Program-made: the position numbers and the translations under genes
NCBI RefSeq assembly: GCF_018966525.1
Contig: NZ_CP076607.1
Coordinates: 5,704,001-5,768,000 of the forward strand
DNA length: 64,000 bases
From: Paenibacillus sophorae
Lineage (GTDB): Bacteria; Bacillota; Bacilli; Paenibacillales; Paenibacillaceae
Direction: 5' to 3'
Shown here: in pieces, positions 1 through 8,690 of the stretch
How positions within the stretch are numbered: the first letter of the stretch is position 1
Layout of the letters: each line of letters opens with the position of its first letter
Notes under the pieces: generated by a model
Told to the model about the DNA's origin: nothing
Seen by the model: the letters and a program-made list of their open reading frames with translations, nothing else
Databases searched by the model: none

Positions 1-2
1 AT

Positions 3-56
3 ACCGGAGAACAGCAGATCCAGCGTTTGGAGAAAGGGCAAAAGTTGGGCCTGTAG
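3..56 (+). CDS. Possible C-terminal end of a gene cut by the window edge
   Basis: The third forward frame is open from the window edge and ends at a TAG at 54-56. It encodes 17 residues rich in Gln, Lys and Leu that look like the amphipathic tail of a protein. A strong hairpin terminator follows about 50 bases later, which fits the end of a forward transcript. No family can be named from so little sequence, and another forward frame is also open here, so the call is weak. Confidence 0.25.
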   Translation, partial: TGEQQIQRLEKGQKLGL

Positions 57-105
57 CAGAAGTCGAAGAGGAATCCAATCGCCCCCCAACCCTATCCGTA
101 TTCGC

Positions 106-150
106 AAAAAACAGCAAGCCTCCAAGTCACCGGAAGCTTGCTGTTTGTAT
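106..150. terminator. Bidirectional rho-independent terminator
   Basis: AACAGCAAGC and its complement GCTTGCTGTT form a stem around a loop of about 14 bases. The stem has an A-run on its left and a T-rich run on its right, so it could work in both directions. It separates the possible forward gene end at position 56 from the decayed minus-strand VOC gene. Confidence 0.75.
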
Positions 151-211
151 TTTCTGGTCTTTGACCGCTTGCCAAACCGTCCATTATAGAGCAAATAGAG
201 CGGTTACATTT

Positions 212-437
212 TTACTGCAAACTTTCACGCATCGCACCCAGCACCAGGGTATATCCGTCAGGGTCTTTAATATAGGCGTTCTTAAATTCCCAATTGACAT
301 GGATAAAGGTGTCCCTTCCGTAATCGGGACCTTGCAAGATCCGAAACTAAACGAACTTGAATCGTAAATCCAAAACCCTCTTTCCGCCGGGCACTCTCGC
401 TTCGCATGGGATTTGCCTCTGCCGTTAGTTCGTTCAA
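212..437 (-). pseudogene. Decayed VOC (glyoxalase/bleomycin-resistance) family gene
   Basis: On the minus strand a TTG at 437 sits behind an AGGAG ribosome binding site and opens a frame reading NELTAEANP, then EGFGFTIQVR. A second frame continues with DTFIHVNWEFKNAYIKDPDG and ends at a TAA at 212-214. The pattern 'NAYIKDPDGYTL' is the classic C-terminal strand of VOC-fold proteins such as glyoxalase I-like dioxygenase and antibiotic-binding proteins, where the Glu/Asp region helps bind metal. The two halves are in different frames with no bridging frame, and the total length (about 75 codons) is well below the usual 110-140 residues. I read it as a truncated, frameshifted remnant. The exact break point is uncertain. 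Confidence 0.6.
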
Positions 438-485
438 GATCCTTTCTCCTTTCACATGACGCCTAAGATTGAGAATCCATTCTCA

Positions 486-1643
486 TTATAGCCGGAATAA
501 CAGCTTCACGACAGGAATCTTTTTCAGCAGCAGCACAACCCCAAGGGAAAGAATCAGCACGGCGGCTCCATAGATCAGGTTGGCAAGCAAATTCGTACTA
601 AAGGGCAGCAGTTTATAGTAAGGAAGTGTAAACCAGCCGACAATGACATGAATGAAATAAATCCCCAGCGTATTCGAGCCGATGACCTCCATTCCCTTAG
701 ACAGCCGGGGAGATTTACCTTGTTTGTAGCGGGAGGACAGGATAAAAAGGCCCGCGGTAACGATAAGGGTCATCACGGTATCGTACCCGTCAAAAACCGT
801 ATCGAATACTTCCCCATTCGACTGACTCATGATTATCCCGTATCCGAGCAGCACAATCAGAGCAGTCAGAATGATCCCCGTCAACACCGGACTGCTGGGC
901 CTGCGGAAACGGTTATCCTGCAGCTTGGCCTGCAGCCAACCGCCTAATATGAAATACACGATCGAAAAGGCAAAGAAGCCGTTAAATACATTGAAATTAT
1001 TGAAAAAGTTATAATTCTTCTCCAAATAATTGACCTTCATTACCCACTCTGCCGTATTGGCAATATTACTGAGGAGAACATTCCCGAAAGTAAGCAGAAA
1101 AGCCGTACCGAAGAAAAAGTAAAGCGGCCCTTTGTCATCCTTGTCATAGATTTCTTTAATCAAGGGAAACAGGATATACAGACAGACCAGCGTCTGCAGA
1201 AACCATAAATGGTTTATTCTAAACATCTTCCATTCGAGCAAGGCTTTGGCAAACTGAACTGCCGTATAGCTGTCGCCATTGATCGGAATCAGGATGGCCA
1301 GGGTCAGAATGCCCCAAACTACCGTCAGAATGCAGATCATGATGATTTTATGTATGTGCTTGCGGAGATTATAGCTCTTGTTCAGCATCAGCGCCCCGTT
1401 TACCATAAAGAACAGCGGAACCCCGGCACTGGCAATGCCTTTTACTCCATAATTTAAATAGGTGAAAAATGAAGGGTTGGTCAGGACATCGGTAGGAAGA
1501 TCGTTGAAATGATAAAAACAAACCAAATAAATGGCAACCACTTTAATCAGATCCAAATAAACCAATCGCTCCCGGGGTCTGATTTGGGGCCTGCCTTCGT
1601 GTTGAGCCGTTTGGGCAAGTTTGACAGGTGCTCCAGCCGCCAT
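486..1643 (-). CDS. Membrane acyltransferase, family 3 (OafA/WecH-like)
   Basis: This integral membrane protein of about 385 residues has roughly ten hydrophobic segments. Near its N-terminus it has RLVYLDLIKVVAIYLVCFYH, the hallmark of acyltransferase family 3, in which the His of the first helix is the proposed catalytic residue. Such proteins transfer acetyl or other acyl groups to extracytoplasmic sugars, peptidoglycan or lipids. I place the start at the ATG at 1643 because a GAGGTGA ribosome binding site lies five bases upstream. A GTG nine bases earlier would fall inside that site. It is monocistronic on the minus strand, and the natural acceptor cannot be told from the sequence. Confidence 0.85.
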   Translation of the reverse strand: MAAGAPVKLAQTAQHEGRPQIRPRERLVYLDLIKVVAIYLVCFYHFNDLPTDVLTNPSFFTYLNYGVKGIASAGVPLFFMVNGALMLNKSYNLRKHIHKIIMICILTVVWGILTLAILIPINGDSYTAVQFAKALLEWKMFRINHLWFLQTLVCLYILFPLIKEIYDKDDKGPLYFFFGTAFLLTFGNVLLSNIANTAEWVMKVNYLEKNYNFFNNFNVFNGFFAFSIVYFILGGWLQAKLQDNRFRRPSSPVLTGIILTALIVLLGYGIIMSQSNGEVFDTVFDGYDTVMTLIVTAGLFILSSRYKQGKSPRLSKGMEVIGSNTLGIYFIHVIVGWFTLPYYKLLPFSTNLLANLIYGAAVLILSLGVVLLLKKIPVVKLLFRL

Positions 1644-1881
1644 CCCGCTCACCTCGATTTCACATTATTTATTGCCTGTCCGCTCCGGCGCCAGGCTGCT
1701 TTCATTTATTATATCAACGGAACCTTTTTACAACATTCTCCTTTTAGATGTCATGGAATAACTCTATATAGTGATGCGGGAGAAGGAACGTTATGTTAAG
1801 GAGCGCCGATAGTTCCGGGCCTCTGGAATAAAATGCAAGCCCCCTCCTCATACTATGTGCAAGAAAATGGAGGTGAATGTC

Positions 1882-2052
1882 ATGCCCAAAAATAGCGCCG
1901 ATCCCAAATACGACCGCGAAGATAATCGTGCGGATAAGAAACACAATCAACAGAATAACGATCATTTCACTGAAGAACCTCAGACACTTAGGAACCATAA
2001 AGCTGCCGATTATGTCCCAAGTTTAAATGGTATCCCCAAAAATGAAAGTTAA
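1882..2052 (+). CDS. Small hydrophilic protein, 56 residues
   Basis: A GGAGGTG ribosome binding site at 1869-1875 is six bases before the ATG at 1882, and the frame runs 56 codons to a TAA followed at once by a terminator. The protein is very hydrophilic, rich in Asn, Asp, Lys, Glu and His, and has no hydrophobic segment or cysteine. Its composition recalls small unstructured sporulation or stress proteins of bacilli, but no family is recognised. The well-placed ribosome binding site and terminator are the main reasons to accept it over the overlapping minus-strand frame. Confidence 0.65.
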   Translation: MPKNSADPKYDREDNRADKKHNQQNNDHFTEEPQTLRNHKAADYVPSLNGIPKNES

Positions 2053-2060
2053 ATAGCAGC

Positions 2061-2102
2061 AAGGCTGCTCTCTCGTTGAATAACGGGAAAGCAGCCTTTT
2101 CC
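2061..2102 (+). terminator. Rho-independent terminator of the small forward gene
   Basis: AAGGCTGCT pairs with AGCAGCCTT across a loop of about 20 bases, and TTTT follows on the plus strand. It also lies directly downstream of the convergent minus-strand membrane-protein gene, but a T-run is missing in that direction. Confidence 0.7.
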
Positions 2103-2103
2103 A

Positions 2104-3969
2104 TTATTTAAATAAAGTGACGGATACCAGCCTGCCATTTTCCTTGGACTCCTCATAAGCAATCGGCACCGTCCCGGTCGGAAACGGCACTTCAAATCGG
2201 TAGGTAGTAGCTTTCTCGCCGCTTTTCTCCGGCAGTTCCCTGCTTGCATAGCTCCCCAGCACAACAGCCTTCGTCACAAACTCCAGCGTCTTCTGCAAGC
2301 TGGCACCCTCGTACTGGCTTCGCAAGTAATCTGTCCACGCGCGCTCATCCCAATCGGGCGCTTTCACCTGTACTCCGGCCGTCCGCATCGTCTCTAAAAT
2401 TTTAACGACCATGCGCCCGTCTCCTTCCTGCATTGCCGCTGCGAGCGGCAGGTATGCCCGGTTAAGGGTCGCCAAGAAACTGTTTTTGTTTTTAGCGGCC
2501 AACAGCTCAAAAACATCCTTTTTCCGTTGTTCCGCAGTGAACCAATAAACGTGAAAATCCATCGGATTAACCTGACTTGTACTTGGGATCAGATACTGCC
2601 CGTCATCCGAAACACGGAATACCTGTGTTAATCCGAAGCGCGTCGGGTATTGCAGTACAAATATGTTGCTGCCGTTCCCGCTTACTGTGATTTGGACGGA
2701 TAACGGGTCACGAGGCCGCTCCCCTCCAGGCAGGATCGATGCGGAGCCATTCATGCTTGAGTAGTAAAAGCTGCCGTCCTGCGCTGTCTCCCGGACGAGC
2801 CGGTACATCAGCCGGCTCTTGCGCGTGAAGGGCTGCACGGAGCTGGAAGTCCTGATCCCGTTTACTGCATAATGGGTTTCCTCATTTACCAGCCAAGTAA
2901 TGTCGGCTATGCCCCGTAATTCCCTCGGGGTCCGCCCGCCGGACAGGTCTGGAAGCCGCATAGCAATCCGGAAATCCCCTGTCAACCATTCGTAAGCCGT
3001 ATAGCTCTTCTCCGACACAGAGAAGACTTCGGAGAAATTCGGAATATAAGACACGCCGGCGAGCCGCTCTTTACCGCCAAAATCAAACGCGCTGAGGTGC
3101 CGGCCGGAAGCAGAGAGAACACCCGCCATGACCAGCACCGGCACGAGCAGAACGGTAATATAAGTTGATATTCGGCCAGTTAAGGCCTCCCCGAAGGGCA
3201 GATGCGGAGTCTTTCCACCGTCCTCCTGCAGCTTCCCTTCCAGCCGTCTCATAAGCTCGGCGATCAACAAGGTCCCGATCACTGCGTAAGCGAGCAATGG
3301 TACCGCATATCCCATAGGCTGCGGCAGAGACCGCAGCAGGCTGACGATCAGCGTGCACAGCATGGCTAACAGCGCAAGCGGCAGCAGCGTCCAGAAATAG
3401 CGCCGGAACAGGCCCGGCGCCTCGGCAAAGGCCTCACTGGGAGAGAGGTCCTTAAGGACGATCAGATAAGGCGTAAGCGAAAGGAACAGCAAAGCAACGA
3501 TTAAGATGATCCCGAATGGGAAAAACACAGCAGCCAGGAAAAATGCCAACGCGCTCAAGACGTTCTGAAATACCGACCAGGCCAGCATATCCTTGAAATA
3601 CCGGCGTCCGCACTTGATCAGCGGGACCTTGGCTTGGCTCTGGACCCACCCTTTTATACCGCCAAGGTACATGCCCCGAACAAAGCTTTGCGCCACCATC
3701 GCCGCCGCCGACACCAGAATTGCCGCTATCCCCCATACCGGCTTCCCGGCTTGAAGCTGCGTGTAGGGGACTTTCAAATCCGAGAGCATCGGCATATACA
3801 ATGGGATGGTCGCGTGAAACCCGATCGTCTGCGCAGCCGCGGATGGCGCTGTTATCGTCATCTGAGAGAATGGAAATACAGAAAACCCGACATAAATGCC
3901 AAGCCCAACTAGGGCCGTTATAAACACTTCGAACGCCAAAACCAAAACAATCAATCGTATGTATGCCAA
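2104..3969 (-). CDS. Hypothetical multi-pass membrane protein with a large C-terminal domain
   Basis: The 621-residue protein starts at a TTG at 3969 behind a GGAGGTG ribosome binding site. The first ~270 residues hold an N-terminal signal-anchor-like helix and about six more hydrophobic segments, laid out like the DUF975/YesL-type or glycerophosphoryl-diester membrane domains. Another hydrophobic helix around residue 275 leads into a soluble region of about 330 residues, probably outside the membrane. No catalytic motif is recognised. It ends against the terminator at 2061-2102 and starts 27 bases downstream of the Dabb gene, so it could be co-transcribed with it. Function unknown. Confidence 0.7.
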   Translation of the reverse strand: MAYIRLIVLVLAFEVFITALVGLGIYVGFSVFPFSQMTITAPSAAAQTIGFHATIPLYMPMLSDLKVPYTQLQAGKPVWGIAAILVSAAAMVAQSFVRGMYLGGIKGWVQSQAKVPLIKCGRRYFKDMLAWSVFQNVLSALAFFLAAVFFPFGIILIVALLFLSLTPYLIVLKDLSPSEAFAEAPGLFRRYFWTLLPLALLAMLCTLIVSLLRSLPQPMGYAVPLLAYAVIGTLLIAELMRRLEGKLQEDGGKTPHLPFGEALTGRISTYITVLLVPVLVMAGVLSASGRHLSAFDFGGKERLAGVSYIPNFSEVFSVSEKSYTAYEWLTGDFRIAMRLPDLSGGRTPRELRGIADITWLVNEETHYAVNGIRTSSSVQPFTRKSRLMYRLVRETAQDGSFYYSSMNGSASILPGGERPRDPLSVQITVSGNGSNIFVLQYPTRFGLTQVFRVSDDGQYLIPSTSQVNPMDFHVYWFTAEQRKKDVFELLAAKNKNSFLATLNRAYLPLAAAMQEGDGRMVVKILETMRTAGVQVKAPDWDERAWTDYLRSQYEGASLQKTLEFVTKAVVLGSYASRELPEKSGEKATTYRFEVPFPTGTVPIAYEESKENGRLVSVTLFK

Positions 3970-3995
3970 GCCGCCACCTCCACAAATCCCATCAT

Positions 3996-4298
3996 TTACA
4001 CCTTCGGGTAATCGACCACGATAACATTTTCCAGCAGACCATCCAGCGATTTCACAAATTCCTGATGAACGGGATGAGGTCCATAGGAACGCAGCGACTC
4101 AAGATTTTCGAATGTGACCCGCAGTCCGAGCGTGTAACCGTGAATGTTCTCCGTTTCCTCAGTTACGTTGATGCCCGCACTGATATCGGCTATACCGGGA
4201 ATACGATCCCGCAACGAGAGCAAAGTATCAAGCAGCTCCTGTTGTTTGGCGGGTGTAATGTTTGTACTTAATTTAAATAAGACAAGATGTTCGTACAT
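3996..4298 (-). CDS. Dabb-family (stress-responsive alpha-beta barrel) protein
   Basis: This 100-residue protein begins MYEHLVLFKL and contains PGIADISAGINVT and a GPHPVHQEF segment, the pattern of the Dabb family (ferredoxin-like dimeric alpha-beta barrel). Family members are small cytoplasmic dimers, including stress-induced plant proteins and polyketide cyclases. Most bacterial ones have no assigned reaction. The ATG at 4298 has GGAGAGG six bases upstream. Its length is the normal single-domain length. It may share a transcript with the membrane protein gene downstream, but nothing links their functions. Confidence 0.85.
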   Translation of the reverse strand: MYEHLVLFKLSTNITPAKQQELLDTLLSLRDRIPGIADISAGINVTEETENIHGYTLGLRVTFENLESLRSYGPHPVHQEFVKSLDGLLENVIVVDYPKV

Positions 4299-4328
4299 CG
4301 TTAACCTCTCCTTTATGTATGCAATTTT

Positions 4329-4742
4329 TTAGGAAGTCCCGAAGAACCGTTCCATAACAATATAATCTTTACCACTTTTTGTAAAGGTCTGTTCTGTTAC
4401 AGTAAATCCAAATCTCTCATAAAACGGTACTTTGCCGCTCCTGGCATTGCAATAAATCCGATTCACGCCAGCGCACTCCGCTTCCCCAAGCATATAGGTT
4501 AGAAGTCTGCTCCCATACCCCTTATTTTGGTGAGAGGCTAACGTCGCAAATTTCCGGAACTGCGCTTCTTCTCCATTAACAAAAAGAGACACGACCGCAA
4601 TCAGCTGCTCCCCATCAAAAAGTCCAAAGTGAGTCCCCTCATCATCATCTTCAAGCTTTACATAATCGAGATCCTTTTCCGGCCACATGACCTCATGACG
4701 CAGCTGCCAGGCTTGCTCTTTCTGAATCATCCTAATATCCAA
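4329..4742 (-). CDS. GNAT-family N-acetyltransferase
   Basis: The 137-residue protein has the GNAT acetyl-CoA site as HQNKGYGSRLLTYML (the Q/R-x-x-G-x-G/A pattern, near residue 70-85), followed by NARSGKVPFYERFGF, the usual late beta-strand and helix of the fold. It should move an acetyl group from acetyl-CoA to an amine whose identity the sequence does not reveal. The best in-frame start is a TTG at 4742; an ATG four codons later is an alternative. It lies 30 bases upstream of the Dabb gene on the same strand. Confidence 0.85.
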   Translation of the reverse strand: MDIRMIQKEQAWQLRHEVMWPEKDLDYVKLEDDDEGTHFGLFDGEQLIAVVSLFVNGEEAQFRKFATLASHQNKGYGSRLLTYMLGEAECAGVNRIYCNARSGKVPFYERFGFTVTEQTFTKSGKDYIVMERFFGTS

Positions 4743-4812
4743 AACGGCATCATCCCCATTATAAGTTAAGTTTCCTGAACCTCTGGCAGACCCATAAATT
4801 TAAAGGAAGCCA

Positions 4813-4846
4813 TAGAAAAAAGGGCCAACTTGTCCGCCCTCTTTCG
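4813..4846 (-). terminator. Rho-independent terminator of selO
   Basis: Read on the minus strand, GAGGGC and GCCC(T) form a short GC stem around a 10-base loop followed by TTTTTT. It lies 48 bases past the selO stop codon. Confidence 0.65.
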
Positions 4847-4893
4847 TAACTATATTATAAAGTTTTCTTATTCGTTGGTCTAATCTTTCGGTA

Positions 4894-6369
4894 TCAGGTG
4901 CCGCAAAAGGTTCGGTAAGGACAGGCGGATGGCGCCGGCGGTGTGTAGTAATCAGCCTGTTCGGGGGAATGCGCGAAGGGTCTCGCAAGAACATCGAGCA
5001 GCCGCTCCATCACGCTGTAGTCTCCTTGTTTTACCGCAGCCTCCAACGCCTCTTCTACTCGGTGGTTGCGCGGGATCAGCGCCGGATTACTGCTTCGCAT
5101 CAGCTGGTGCGAGGAGGCTTTTGGTTCCTGCTGTCTGCCCAGTCTCGCCTGCCACCGCTCATACCACTGAGTAAATTCCGTGGTGCCGTATAGGACTGTA
5201 TCCTCCAGCTTATCAAATGTTAATGCACGGAAGGTATTGGTGTAATCCGCACGATTCTTCTGCATCAAATTAAGGAGGTCTTCAATCAGGGATTCATCCT
5301 CTGGTTCTTCGTTAAAAATCCCCAGCTTTGCCCTCATTCCCGCGAGCCAATTACGGTGGTACAACTCGGAAAAATCTGAAATCGCATCCTCGGCCAGTTT
5401 GACTGCCTCCTCTTCCCCCTCATGCAGCAGCGGCAAAAGAGTTTCAGCAAATCTCGCGAGATTCCACGCGGCAATATGCGGCTGATTGCCATAAGCATAT
5501 CGGCCATGAAGATCAATCGAACTGAATACCGTCCCTGGGTCATAGATATCCATGAAGGCGCAAGGACCATAATCAATGGTTTCTCCGCTAAGGGCCATAT
5601 TGTCGGTGTTCATCACCCCGTGAATAAAGCCAACGAGCTGCCACTTGGCAATCAGCGCGGCCTGACGCTTGATCACTTCCCGAAGCAGGCCTAGATAGCG
5701 GTTCTCATCCCCGTCAGCTTGCGGAAAATGTCTTTGCAGCGTGTAATCAGCTAGGGCTTTGAGGTCCTCGGCAGAGCCCCATTTTGAAGCGTATTGAAAA
5801 GTACCGACGCGCAAATGACTGGCAGCCACGCGGGTCAGGATTGCACCGGGAAGCAAGGTTTCGCGCACGATGGACTCACCGGTTGTCACCACGGCCAAGC
5901 TGCGGGTGGTCGGAATGCCAAGCGCATGCATCGCTTCGCTGATGATGTATTCGCGCAGCATCGGCCCAAGTGCCGCCCGGCCATCGCCCCGGCGGGAGTA
6001 TGGCGTTCTGCCCGGACCTTTAAGCTGAATATCAACCCGCTCACCCCGGGGAGTGATCTGTTCGCCAAGCAGCAGAGCCCTGCCGTCCCCTAACATAGTA
6101 AAATGCCCGAACTGATGCCCTGCGTAAGCTTGAGCAAGAGGCTCAGCACCTTCGGGAATCTCGTTGCCGGCAAGCACCGCTGCGCCATCACTCCTTTGCA
6201 GCGCTTGAACGTTTAACCCCAGAGAGGCTGCCAACGGATCATTAAGAATGACCAGCTTCGGCGAGCGCACAGGGCTTGGGTCTTGTCTGGTAAAAAATGA
6301 TTCCGGCAGACGGGCATAACTGTTGTCGAAGTTCCATCCTGTTTCAATGATTGTGTTTTTCTCTGTCAT
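4894..6369 (-). CDS. selO: Protein adenylyltransferase SelO (YdiU family)
   Basis: The 491-residue protein matches the SelO/UPF0061 pseudokinase family, which AMPylates Ser, Thr or Tyr of target proteins in the response to oxidative stress. Family hallmarks visible are WNFDNSYARLPESF at the N-terminus, AYAGHQFGHFTMLGDGRA, the GPGRTPYSRRGDGRAALGP loop, GIPTTRSLAVV and the HGVMNTDNMALSG catalytic loop with YGPCAFMD. It ends in FCGT, with a Cys where animal SelO carries selenocysteine. The ATG at 6369 has GGAGAT five bases upstream and is preferred over an ATG six codons earlier. The length matches the family (about 480). It is monocistronic with its own terminator. Confidence 0.95.
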   Translation of the reverse strand: MTEKNTIIETGWNFDNSYARLPESFFTRQDPSPVRSPKLVILNDPLAASLGLNVQALQRSDGAAVLAGNEIPEGAEPLAQAYAGHQFGHFTMLGDGRALLLGEQITPRGERVDIQLKGPGRTPYSRRGDGRAALGPMLREYIISEAMHALGIPTTRSLAVVTTGESIVRETLLPGAILTRVAASHLRVGTFQYASKWGSAEDLKALADYTLQRHFPQADGDENRYLGLLREVIKRQAALIAKWQLVGFIHGVMNTDNMALSGETIDYGPCAFMDIYDPGTVFSSIDLHGRYAYGNQPHIAAWNLARFAETLLPLLHEGEEEAVKLAEDAISDFSELYHRNWLAGMRAKLGIFNEEPEDESLIEDLLNLMQKNRADYTNTFRALTFDKLEDTVLYGTTEFTQWYERWQARLGRQQEPKASSHQLMRSSNPALIPRNHRVEEALEAAVKQGDYSVMERLLDVLARPFAHSPEQADYYTPPAPSACPYRTFCGT

Positions 6370-6447
6370 CGTATCTCCATTTTTCATTAGGATATTTTAG
6401 TTATATAAAATGAACTTAAGATTTTTCCATCAGATATCAGTCGTAAC

Positions 6448-6570
6448 TACGAGGAATGTTTGGACTTCCGGCCGCTGTTGTCTCCAGATTTCTTCATTTT
6501 AACCGCTCTTCGCGGATGAAATCCGGAGACAAAGGCGGTCGCTATCGCTCCTACAGTTCCAAACTTCCCC
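6448..6570. repeat. Long imperfect palindrome in the selO / LysM intergenic space
   Basis: GTTTGGACTTCCGG at the left is mirrored by CAGTTCCAAAC at the right. Inside, TTGTCTCCAGATTTC faces GAAATCCGGAGACAA around a small CGCTCTTCGCG apex. The ~115-base structure lies between divergent genes and encodes nothing. Its shape is that of a dispersed palindromic repeat or small MITE of Paenibacillaceae rather than a simple terminator, since no T-run follows. Confidence 0.6.
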
Positions 6571-6751
6571 TTCGCAACTCGTTACACTGATGTCATTTTT
6601 GAAGTTCATCTTATATATCTACTTACTATATAAACACGGACTGCCTCTTTATTGTTTGCTTCAGCCGATTTATTATTCCCTTACCGTTCTTCTGCAAAAG
6701 CCATCCGCCGAATACACTTGTTACAAAAGGTTTAAGGAGGAGGTCATCCTC

Positions 6752-8569
6752 GTGCAGACGTTCTATACCGTGAGACCCGGCGACTCCGTGTCGGCCATCG
6801 CCAAGAGGTGGGAAGTGCCTGTCCCTGCGCTCATCGCGGCGAACAACCTCTCGTCTCCCTATACGATCTACCCCGGTCAGCAGCTCTCGGTTCCGTCCGG
6901 TGTGACAACCGTTCAGGTTAGATCCGGGGACTCCGTCTACTCCCTTGCACAAATGTACGGCGTCCCTATGGCTGCTATAATAGAAGCCAACCGGCTGAGT
7001 CCGCCATACACGATCTATATTGATCAAATACTGACCATTCCGCCAGGTGTCCCTTACTATGTGGTGCAGCCCGGAGATACATTATACGAGCTGGCCGGCA
7101 GATACAATGTAATAACAGGCGGCGTCCGAAGACCGGAGCTGATCCGCCAAGCGAACAGACTGCCTTCCGACTTGATCAACGTAAGCATGCGCCTCATTAT
7201 CCCATATGCTCCTCCGGGCGGAATCGGCCGGCTTGCCTATGTTTCAAACTTTGGCGGCGCATACGATATTTGGCTATTCGATCCATTGAGCGGTCAATCC
7301 ACAGCGGTTGGAAAACAGCAGGCCGATGCCCATTCCGTGCCGTATTGGTCGCCGGACAATCGCCGGATCGCGTTTATCGGAAAGCAGGGCGTCCTTTTCA
7401 TCTTGGACGTGCTGCAGGGAACCTTGATGCAGATCGATCAACTAGAGCCCTTTACCACTCTTACTTGGTCCCCGGATAGCAGGCAGATCGGCTATACGAA
7501 GCAGGGCCGGATCATTCTCTATGAGCTCGCCACCTTCTTCCCTAGAACGCTGCCCGTTTCCGGCGCCAAGCATGTGCAGTGGTTTCCCTCCGGCGATAAA
7601 CTTTTATTCGCGGCTCCGGACAGCACAGGGAACGATCAGCTTTATGAGATTCGAGTCGACGCTGCCGGCCAGCGCCAAATTACGCACGATACGCTCAGCC
7701 CTAAGAATGATGTACAGCTCTCCCCGAACGGCTCCTATGCCCTTTTCACCTCTCCCGGCGCAAGCATCTCCATCATCTATGTCGTTGACATCAACACAGG
7801 GAACATATTCGAGCTCACAGGAGGGCCATTAGCAAAAAATTATTTCCCGGCCTGGGCTCCGGGCAGCGCCGACATCGCCTACAGCGCAACCGATTTCGCC
7901 GAACGCAAAGGCTACTTCTCCACCATCCGAACCGAGCGCCCGCAAGGCGGGGGCCAGCAAATTCTGGCCGTCTCCGATTGCTTTGGGACTCCCGTCACCT
8001 GGTCCCCTGACAGCGAATCCATCGCTTACTTGTCCGGCTGCAGAGGAGCGGGGCTTGCAAGCGAGATTTGGATCATCGATATCCGCCATCCCGCACCGAT
8101 CCGCGTGATTTCCGGGGCAGGCGCCATCACCTCCGTACAATGGTCCCATGGAGCCATTCCGGCGGAAGACTACGCCCAGTTCCGCAGTGCAGCGTACCGG
8201 GTCAGCTTCCCTTATCCCGCCGCCTGGCGGGCGGTGAGCGAGACCCGGTACGAGGGCGCGGACGGTTTCTTCCAAATCTCCGCCCTGGCCAGCGAGCTAC
8301 CGTTTCCAGAACTGTGCCGCGCAGAAGCTTATCACCGGTTAATGCCATACGGCTCTTCGCCGCGGATCGTTCCGGGACGAGTGCAGAATCAGGAAGCCTG
8401 CTTTATCTTCCCTTCCCCGGACCAAGCGCCGGAATTTCGGCGGCAATCCGCACTCATCGCCGTATATCCGCAGCCTGTTGTGATTAACGGCACCACCTAT
8501 CCGTACTTCATCCTCTGGGCGGATCAAGATCATCTTCAAGCGATGGTGAACGGATTGCGTTTTCTTTGA
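6752..8569 (+). CDS. LysM / beta-propeller protein with a C-terminal PsbP-like domain
   Basis: The 605-residue product has three LysM repeats at about residues 4-47, 51-95 and 100-151 (for example YTVRPGDSVSAIAKRW and VVQPGDTLYELAGRYN), which bind peptidoglycan or chitin. Residues ~155-480 form a TolB/WD-type beta-propeller with repeated WSPD or WAPG blades. The last ~120 residues (YRVSFPYPAAWRAV onward) resemble a PsbP-like or lipoprotein domain. I chose the GTG at 6752 because AAGGAGGAGGT precedes it by eight bases and the LysM starts at once. A longer frame from 6590 adds a hydrophobic but atypical leader. No clear signal peptide remains with this start, so it may be a spore-coat or morphogenetic protein. 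Confidence 0.8.
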   Translation: MQTFYTVRPGDSVSAIAKRWEVPVPALIAANNLSSPYTIYPGQQLSVPSGVTTVQVRSGDSVYSLAQMYGVPMAAIIEANRLSPPYTIYIDQILTIPPGVPYYVVQPGDTLYELAGRYNVITGGVRRPELIRQANRLPSDLINVSMRLIIPYAPPGGIGRLAYVSNFGGAYDIWLFDPLSGQSTAVGKQQADAHSVPYWSPDNRRIAFIGKQGVLFILDVLQGTLMQIDQLEPFTTLTWSPDSRQIGYTKQGRIILYELATFFPRTLPVSGAKHVQWFPSGDKLLFAAPDSTGNDQLYEIRVDAAGQRQITHDTLSPKNDVQLSPNGSYALFTSPGASISIIYVVDINTGNIFELTGGPLAKNYFPAWAPGSADIAYSATDFAERKGYFSTIRTERPQGGGQQILAVSDCFGTPVTWSPDSESIAYLSGCRGAGLASEIWIIDIRHPAPIRVISGAGAITSVQWSHGAIPAEDYAQFRSAAYRVSFPYPAAWRAVSETRYEGADGFFQISALASELPFPELCRAEAYHRLMPYGSSPRIVPGRVQNQEACFIFPSPDQAPEFRRQSALIAVYPQPVVINGTTYPYFILWADQDHLQAMVNGLRFL

Positions 8570-8595
8570 CAGGAGGAATGGTTCACAGACCACAA

Positions 8596-8622
8596 GAGCC
8601 AACCCGATTGAAGGGTTGGCTC
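8596..8622. terminator. Hairpin between convergent genes
   Basis: GAGCCAACCC and GGGTTGGCTC form a perfect 10-bp stem with a seven-base loop 27 bases after the LysM gene. No good T-run follows on either strand, so it probably works together with the next hairpin. Confidence 0.5.
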
Positions 8623-8647
8623 AGAGGGATTAATATTAAGTTTCGCA

Positions 8648-8690
8648 GCAGTCCCGATGAAAATAACTTCGTCAGGACTGTTATTATTGT
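8648..8690 (+). terminator. Second hairpin with T-rich tail
   Basis: AGTCC-GA-GAA pairs with TTC-TC-GGACT around AATAAC, and the T-rich run GTTATTATTGTTT follows on the plus strand. It lies between the convergent LysM and MORN genes and probably terminates the former. Confidence 0.55.

Noticed and set aside
1744..1998. Minus-strand frame opposite the small hydrophilic protein
   Set aside because: It lacks a ribosome binding site, while the opposing forward frame has a strong one and a terminator.
6590..6751. Longer N-terminus of the LysM protein starting at 6590
   Set aside because: It has no ribosome binding site, whereas the GTG at 6752 follows AAGGAGGAGGT and leads straight into the first LysM.
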